This document shows positions 59,168 to 64,000 of a DNA stretch of 64,000 nucleotides, in pieces. Every line of letters starts with the position of its first letter. Positions within the stretch are counted from its first letter, which is position 1. A program made the position numbers and the translations under genes. This DNA is from an uncultured Acidobacteriota bacterium (lineage in GTDB: Bacteria > Acidobacteriota > Vicinamibacteria > Fen-336): the NCBI GenBank assembly GCA_902826455.1, contig CADEEV010000010.1, positions 54,387-118,386 on the forward strand. The letters are read 5' to 3'. The notes beneath the pieces are model-generated. The model did no database searches, was not told the DNA's origin, and worked only from the letters and a program-made list of their open reading frames with translations.

Positions 59168-61630
59168 ATGCCGGCCGATACCAAGGGTAGTCCGCCGGAA
59201 TCGCCCGATCCCCGCGAACAGCCTGGACGTCCGCCACCGTCGGTCGCTTCGGACCGCCGCTTCTTCGATGCGTCTCCGGCTCTCCTGTGCACCCTCGATG
59301 CCGGCGGACGCTTCACCGAGTTGAACCCCGCCGCCCAGGCGTGCTTCGGCTACGGACCCGGCGACCTGCGCGGTGTGTCGTGCCTGGACCTGCTGCATCC
59401 CGACGATCTCTTGGAAGCGAGGCCGATGCTCGCGCGCGTGCTGGCGGGCGAGCCTCGCGTGAACCTGGAAGCACGCTTCCGGACCAGGGAGGGCAGGTAT
59501 CGCTGGCTGCTCTTTTCCATGGTGCCGGAGCAGGACGGCTTCATCTACGGCGCGGGAGTCGACGTGAGCTCCCGCCGTGACATCGAGACGGCGCTGGCCG
59601 CGCGCCTGCGGCAGCAGACGGCGGTGGCCCAGCTCGGGGAGATCGCCCTGCGCGAGCATGCCCTCGGCCCGGTGGCCGACGCGGCCACCAAGGCCGCAGC
59701 GGCGGCGCTCGACGCCGAGTTTGCGGCCCTGCTGTGGCTCTCCCAGGACGGGGAGATGCTGCGCTTGATCGCCGAGCACGGCCTGCCGCCGCTGACGACG
59801 GAAGAGCGCGACGTCTCCGTCGGCAACGCGTCGCTCTCGGGGTATACGTTGTTCGCCGACGGGCCCGTCATCGTCGGTGACCTCGGCGACACCCGGCTCT
59901 TCACGCCCGGGCCGCTCCTGGAGAAGCTTCAGGTCCGCAGCAGCCTGAGTGTGGCGATCGTGGGTCGCTCGCGGCCGTTCGGTGTCTTCGTCGTGCTGAC
60001 GCGCCGGCCGCGGCAGTTCAGCGACGACGATGCGCGCTTCCTGCAGGCCCTCGCCCACGTCATCGGGGCCGCCGGCGACGAGGACCGCTCCGCCGCCGAG
60101 CTGCGCGAGCGCCAGGCGCATCTCGCCCTGGCCAGGCGTGTGGCGCGCATCGGCACCTGGCAGGTCGAGCTCGGACCTCTCACGACGCCGCACATGACGT
60201 GGTCCGACGAGGTGTTCCGGATCTTCGGCGTGCAGCCCGACGAGTTCGCACCCACCCACGACCGCTTCCTCGAACGCGTGCATCCCGACGACCGCGAGCG
60301 TGTGGCGGCGACGAGCCAGAGCATCCGCGAAGGTCGGACGGGGTTCGACATGGACTTCCGCATCGTGCGGCCCGACGGGAGCATCCGCGTCGTCCACGAG
60401 GAGGCGATCACCGAGGGGGGCGGGGCCGCGGCGGCCCTGCGCCTCATCGGCACGATCGAGGACATCACGGAGCGTAGTCGCGAGGAGGAAGCGCGCCACG
60501 CGACGGACGAGCTGCGGCGCCAGGCCCAGAAGATGGAGGCCGTCGGACGCCTCGCCGGCGGCGTCGCCCACGACTTCAACAACCTGCTCGCCGTGATCTC
60601 GGGCTACGCGCAGATGCTGCGCAACGAAATCGAGCCCGCCGACCCGCGGCTGCGCCGGCTCGAGCAGATCGAGCGGGCCGCCCAGCGCGCCACCGACCTG
60701 ACCCGGCGCCTGTTGACCTTCAGCCGGCAGCAGCCGGTCGAGCCACGCACGATCGATCTCAACGCCGTCGTGACCGAGCTCGAGCCGATGCTGCGCCGGC
60801 TGATCGGCGAGGACATCCGCCTCGTCATCGGCCTCGACCACGCCGCGTGCCGGGTCCGCGCCGATCCCGGCCAGGTGGAGCAGGCGATCATGAACCTGGT
60901 CGTGAACTCGCGTGATGCCATGCCCCGGGGCGGGCGTATCGCGATCGAGACGAGCCTCCACGCGACGTCCGCCGCTGCGGCGGGAAGCGTCGAGCTGCGG
61001 GTCGCCGACACCGGGGAGGGCATGCCGCCCGAGGTGCAGGCCCGAGTGTTCGAGCCGTTCTTCACCACCAAGGAGAAGGGGAAGGGAACCGGGCTCGGGC
61101 TGCCCATGGTCTTCGGCATCGTCGAGCAGGCCTCGGGCAGGATCGAGCTCGCGAGCGCCGTCGGCAAGGGAACCACGTTCCGCATCCGCTTCCCCGAGTC
61201 GCGGGAGGACGATGTCGCGGAGGCTGCCGAGCCCGACGCGCCCGTCGAGCCCGCGCGCGCCGGCGTCACGATCCTCGTCGTGGAGGACGAGAACGCCCTG
61301 CGCGAGATGGTGAGCGAGATCCTGAGGGAGCACGGTTACGCGATCCTCGAGGCGAGCGATCCCGCCGCGGCCCTGGCGAGCGCCAGGGGCCACGTCGGAC
61401 CCATCGACCTGATCCTGAGCGACGTCGTGATGCCCGGCGGTACCGGTCCCGAGGTGGCCGCCCGCATCTGCGACGAACGTCCCGGCACACGGGTGCTCTT
61501 CATGTCCGGATACTCCGACGACGCGCTCCAGAACGGGCGCCTCGAGCCCGGCACGGTCATGCTGACGAAGCCCTTTTCGACCGAGCGGCTGCTGACGGCG
61601 GTGCAAGACGTGCTGCGCGCGCCCGTCTAG
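59168..61630 (+). CDS. Hybrid sensor histidine kinase with PAS, GAF, PAS and receiver domains
   Basis: A 820-residue cytoplasmic sensor. Domains in order: PAS (28-140, with [16 protein letters not shown] and [15 protein letters not shown]), GAF-like (150-310), PAS (325-445, [10 protein letters not shown] as its end), histidine-kinase core with phosphoacceptor His468 in [11 protein letters not shown], an ATPase domain with [39 protein letters not shown], and a C-terminal receiver with phosphoacceptor Asp752 in S-D-V-V-M-P-G-G. No membrane helix is seen. The HDFNNLL signature is typical of the PAS-hybrid kinases of Acidobacteriota and Proteobacteria. Signal unknown. Confidence 0.93.
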   Translation: MPADTKGSPPESPDPREQPGRPPPSVASDRRFFDASPALLCTLDAGGRFTELNPAAQACFGYGPGDLRGVSCLDLLHPDDLLEARPMLARVLAGEPRVNLEARFRTREGRYRWLLFSMVPEQDGFIYGAGVDVSSRRDIETALAARLRQQTAVAQLGEIALREHALGPVADAATKAAAAALDAEFAALLWLSQDGEMLRLIAEHGLPPLTTEERDVSVGNASLSGYTLFADGPVIVGDLGDTRLFTPGPLLEKLQVRSSLSVAIVGRSRPFGVFVVLTRRPRQFSDDDARFLQALAHVIGAAGDEDRSAAELRERQAHLALARRVARIGTWQVELGPLTTPHMTWSDEVFRIFGVQPDEFAPTHDRFLERVHPDDRERVAATSQSIREGRTGFDMDFRIVRPDGSIRVVHEEAITEGGGAAAALRLIGTIEDITERSREEEARHATDELRRQAQKMEAVGRLAGGVAHDFNNLLAVISGYAQMLRNEIEPADPRLRRLEQIERAAQRATDLTRRLLTFSRQQPVEPRTIDLNAVVTELEPMLRRLIGEDIRLVIGLDHAACRVRADPGQVEQAIMNLVVNSRDAMPRGGRIAIETSLHATSAAAAGSVELRVADTGEGMPPEVQARVFEPFFTTKEKGKGTGLGLPMVFGIVEQASGRIELASAVGKGTTFRIRFPESREDDVAEAAEPDAPVEPARAGVTILVVEDENALREMVSEILREHGYAILEASDPAAALASARGHVGPIDLILSDVVMPGGTGPEVAARICDERPGTRVLFMSGYSDDALQNGRLEPGTVMLTKPFSTERLLTAVQDVLRAPV

Positions 61631-61645
61631 CCGCGTCCGGGAGGG

Positions 61646-61674
61646 TTGCCCGGCCCGCAAGTCCCTGTTACACT
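61646..61674 (+). promoter_or_regulatory. Sigma-70-type promoter for the rimP-nusA-infB operon
   Basis: A TTGCCC box at 61646-61651 is separated by exactly 17 bases from TACACT at 61669-61674, both close to the sigma-70 consensus. The predicted transcription start (about 61681) lies 20 bases before the leader hairpin at 61701-61722. It is the best promoter match I see in the window. Confidence 0.6.
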
Positions 61675-61700
61675 GTCCGTTCCAACTCGGGCATTCACAC

Positions 61701-61729
61701 GAGAGTGGGTTCGCCCCACTCTTTTTTTT
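61701..61729 (+). terminator. Intrinsic-terminator-like hairpin in the rimP leader (possible attenuator)
   Basis: GAGTGGG at 61703-61709 pairs perfectly with CCCACTC at 61715-61721 (extendable by an A-T pair) around a 5-base TTCGC loop, and is followed directly by eight T residues. This is a complete Rho-independent terminator. It lies after the likely promoter and before rimP, so transcription would have to pass it to reach the operon. It could also end the upstream hybrid kinase transcript. Terminator-like rimP leaders have been described in alphaproteobacteria. Confidence 0.75.
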
Positions 61730-61767
61730 GGGGAGAAGACGGGCTGAAACAGGGGGGCATCGACGCA

Positions 61768-62211
61768 GTGAGGGCGATTGCCGAGCGGGTCGTGGCCAGC
61801 CGGGGATACGAGCTGGTCGACGCGGAACTGAAACGCCAGCCCGGCGGCACCCTCGTGCGCCTCTACGTCGACAAGCCCGGCGGTATCGGCCTCGACGACC
61901 TGCAGTCCGTCTCGCAGGAGGTCTCCGCGATCCTCGATGCCGAGGATCCCATCGCCGCCTCCTTCACCCTCGAAGTCTCCTCGCCGGGTCTCGACCGACC
62001 GCTCAAGACCGAGGCTGATTACAAGCGTTTCGTGGGGAAGCTCGCGAAAGTCTCGAGCTACGAGCCGGTCGACGGCCGGCGTCACTGGACGGGGCGGCTC
62101 GCCTCGGCCGACGCGGGCGTCGTCGAGATCGTCCTCGAGAGCGAGGGCGGCAAGCGCTGCCGCGTGCCCTACGACAAGATCTCCCACGGCCGCCTCGAAG
62201 TGGAATTCTAG
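61768..62211 (+). CDS. rimP: Ribosome maturation factor RimP
   Basis: Needed for maturation of the 30S subunit. The 147-residue protein shows GYELVDAELKRQPGGTLVRLYVDKPGGIGLDDLQSVSQEV and ILDAEDPIAASFTLEVSSPGLDRPLK, the family's ribosome-contacting core, followed by the Sm-like C-terminal domain. The GTG at 61768 has AGGGGGG ten bases ahead. An upstream in-frame GTG at 61705 lies inside the terminator hairpin and is not a credible start. The N-terminus is somewhat shorter than in E. coli, so a non-standard start codon slightly upstream is possible. First gene of the rimP-nusA-infB operon. Confidence 0.9.
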   Translation: MRAIAERVVASRGYELVDAELKRQPGGTLVRLYVDKPGGIGLDDLQSVSQEVSAILDAEDPIAASFTLEVSSPGLDRPLKTEADYKRFVGKLAKVSSYEPVDGRRHWTGRLASADAGVVEIVLESEGGKRCRVPYDKISHGRLEVEF

Positions 62212-62220
62212 GGATAAGCC

Positions 62221-63682
<1,462 letters not shown>

Positions 63683-63696
<14 letters not shown>

Positions 63697-64000
63697 GGTC
63701 TTCCAGCTCGCCCGAGATCTCGGGATCCCGAGCCAGGAAGTCATCGACCGCCTCAAGAAGCTCGGCATGGAGGTGAAGACCGCCTCGAGCTCCATCGACG
63801 AGGACACCGCCGACAAGCTGAAGCGCGCCCTCAAGATCGACGCCCTCACGGCGAAGAAGCGCCGCCTCTACGGCAGCGAAGAGGAGGACGCCGAGCGCGA
63901 AGAGCAGGAGCGCGCCCGGGCCGCCCAGATCGCCGAGGAGAAGGCCGCCCGCGACGCCGCGGCGGCCGCCGCCAAGGCCGCCGCCGAGGAGCGCAAGGCC
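63683..64000 (+). CDS. infB: Translation initiation factor IF-2, N-terminal fragment (3' end outside window)
   Basis: The first 106 codons of infB. The IF2 N-terminal domain opens V-R-V-F-Q-L-A-R-D-L-G-I-P-S-Q-E-V-I-D-R-L and is followed by a Lys/Ala/Glu-rich linker (ERARAAQIAEEKAARDAAAA), normal for large bacterial IF-2. The ATG lies inside the end of nusA (14-base overlap), preceded by AGGAGGGA. The GTPase domain is beyond the window. Confidence 0.95.

Noticed and set aside
61705..61767. GTG at 61705 as the rimP start
   Set aside because: It lies inside the terminator hairpin and T-tract and would code for residues with no RimP similarity; the GTG at 61768 has a ribosome-binding site.

Overview
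The window is GC-rich, gene-dense bacterial chromosome. It carries housekeeping genes (rimP-nusA-infB, rimO, asnS, rph, rdgB, tmRNA, three tRNAs) and the kind of accessory genes common in Acidobacteriota: an Oar-like TonB-dependent receptor with a carboxypeptidase-regulatory N-terminus, Ser/Thr kinases fused to WD40-like beta-propellers, a VWFA-related secreted protein, a DUF1501/DUF1800 pair and a bacterial M2 peptidase. The outer-membrane proteins and lipid A deacylase-like genes indicate a diderm. Placement in Acidobacteriota (Vicinamibacteria- or Thermoanaerobaculia-like) is an inference from gene content, with no marker phylogeny behind it. I see no insertion sequence, prophage, CRISPR array or rRNA operon. 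No stretch over 300 bases lacks a gene; the longest gaps are 14291-14452 (one hairpin), 7143-7289 (nothing recognised) and 11688-11817 (nothing beyond a ribosome-binding site).

Region 1 to about 7.5 kb: the 3' end of an RND pump gene, a single-cysteine msrA, a YdeI-family gene, a truncated zinc-ribbon gene, then a four-gene run (2337-7142) coding for an MBL-fold lipoprotein, a secreted zinc phospholipase C-like protein, a large secreted protein of unknown function and a small membrane protein. tRNA-His and tRNA-Arg follow. Region 7.5-14.3 kb: an M2 peptidase, then a three-gene cassette (DUF4331 N-half, DUF4331 C-half, TPR lipoprotein) present twice in tandem. Region 14.4-22.1 kb: a GT-C membrane glycosyltransferase, two adjacent PagL-like lipid A deacylase candidates, two small paralogous zinc-ribbon proteins, a methyltransferase, an orphan response regulator, tRNA-Pro and rdgB.

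Region 22.1-37.5 kb, mostly minus strand: rph, a lytic transglycosylase and a GAF protein; then a signalling block of two sensor kinases and a TonB-dependent receptor in one apparent operon, facing a winged-helix/FHA regulator. tmRNA lies next to the first kinase, on the other strand. Region 37.5-42.2 kb: VWFA and solute-binding proteins, and the DUF1501/DUF1800 pair.

Region 42.2-56.7 kb: a long plus-strand series with many 1-4 base overlaps (amidase, GerMN protein, aminotransferase, membrane protein, TPR-thioredoxin protein, cyclophilin, two sulfatase-fold proteins flanking a CYTH protein, a MurU/AmgK-like pair, asnS, glycosyltransferase). Several products point to envelope and peptidoglycan turnover or recycling. 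Region 56.7-64 kb: a membrane-anchored coiled protein, rimO, a hybrid sensor kinase, and the start of the rimP-nusA-infB operon, preceded by a promoter and an intrinsic-terminator-like leader hairpin.
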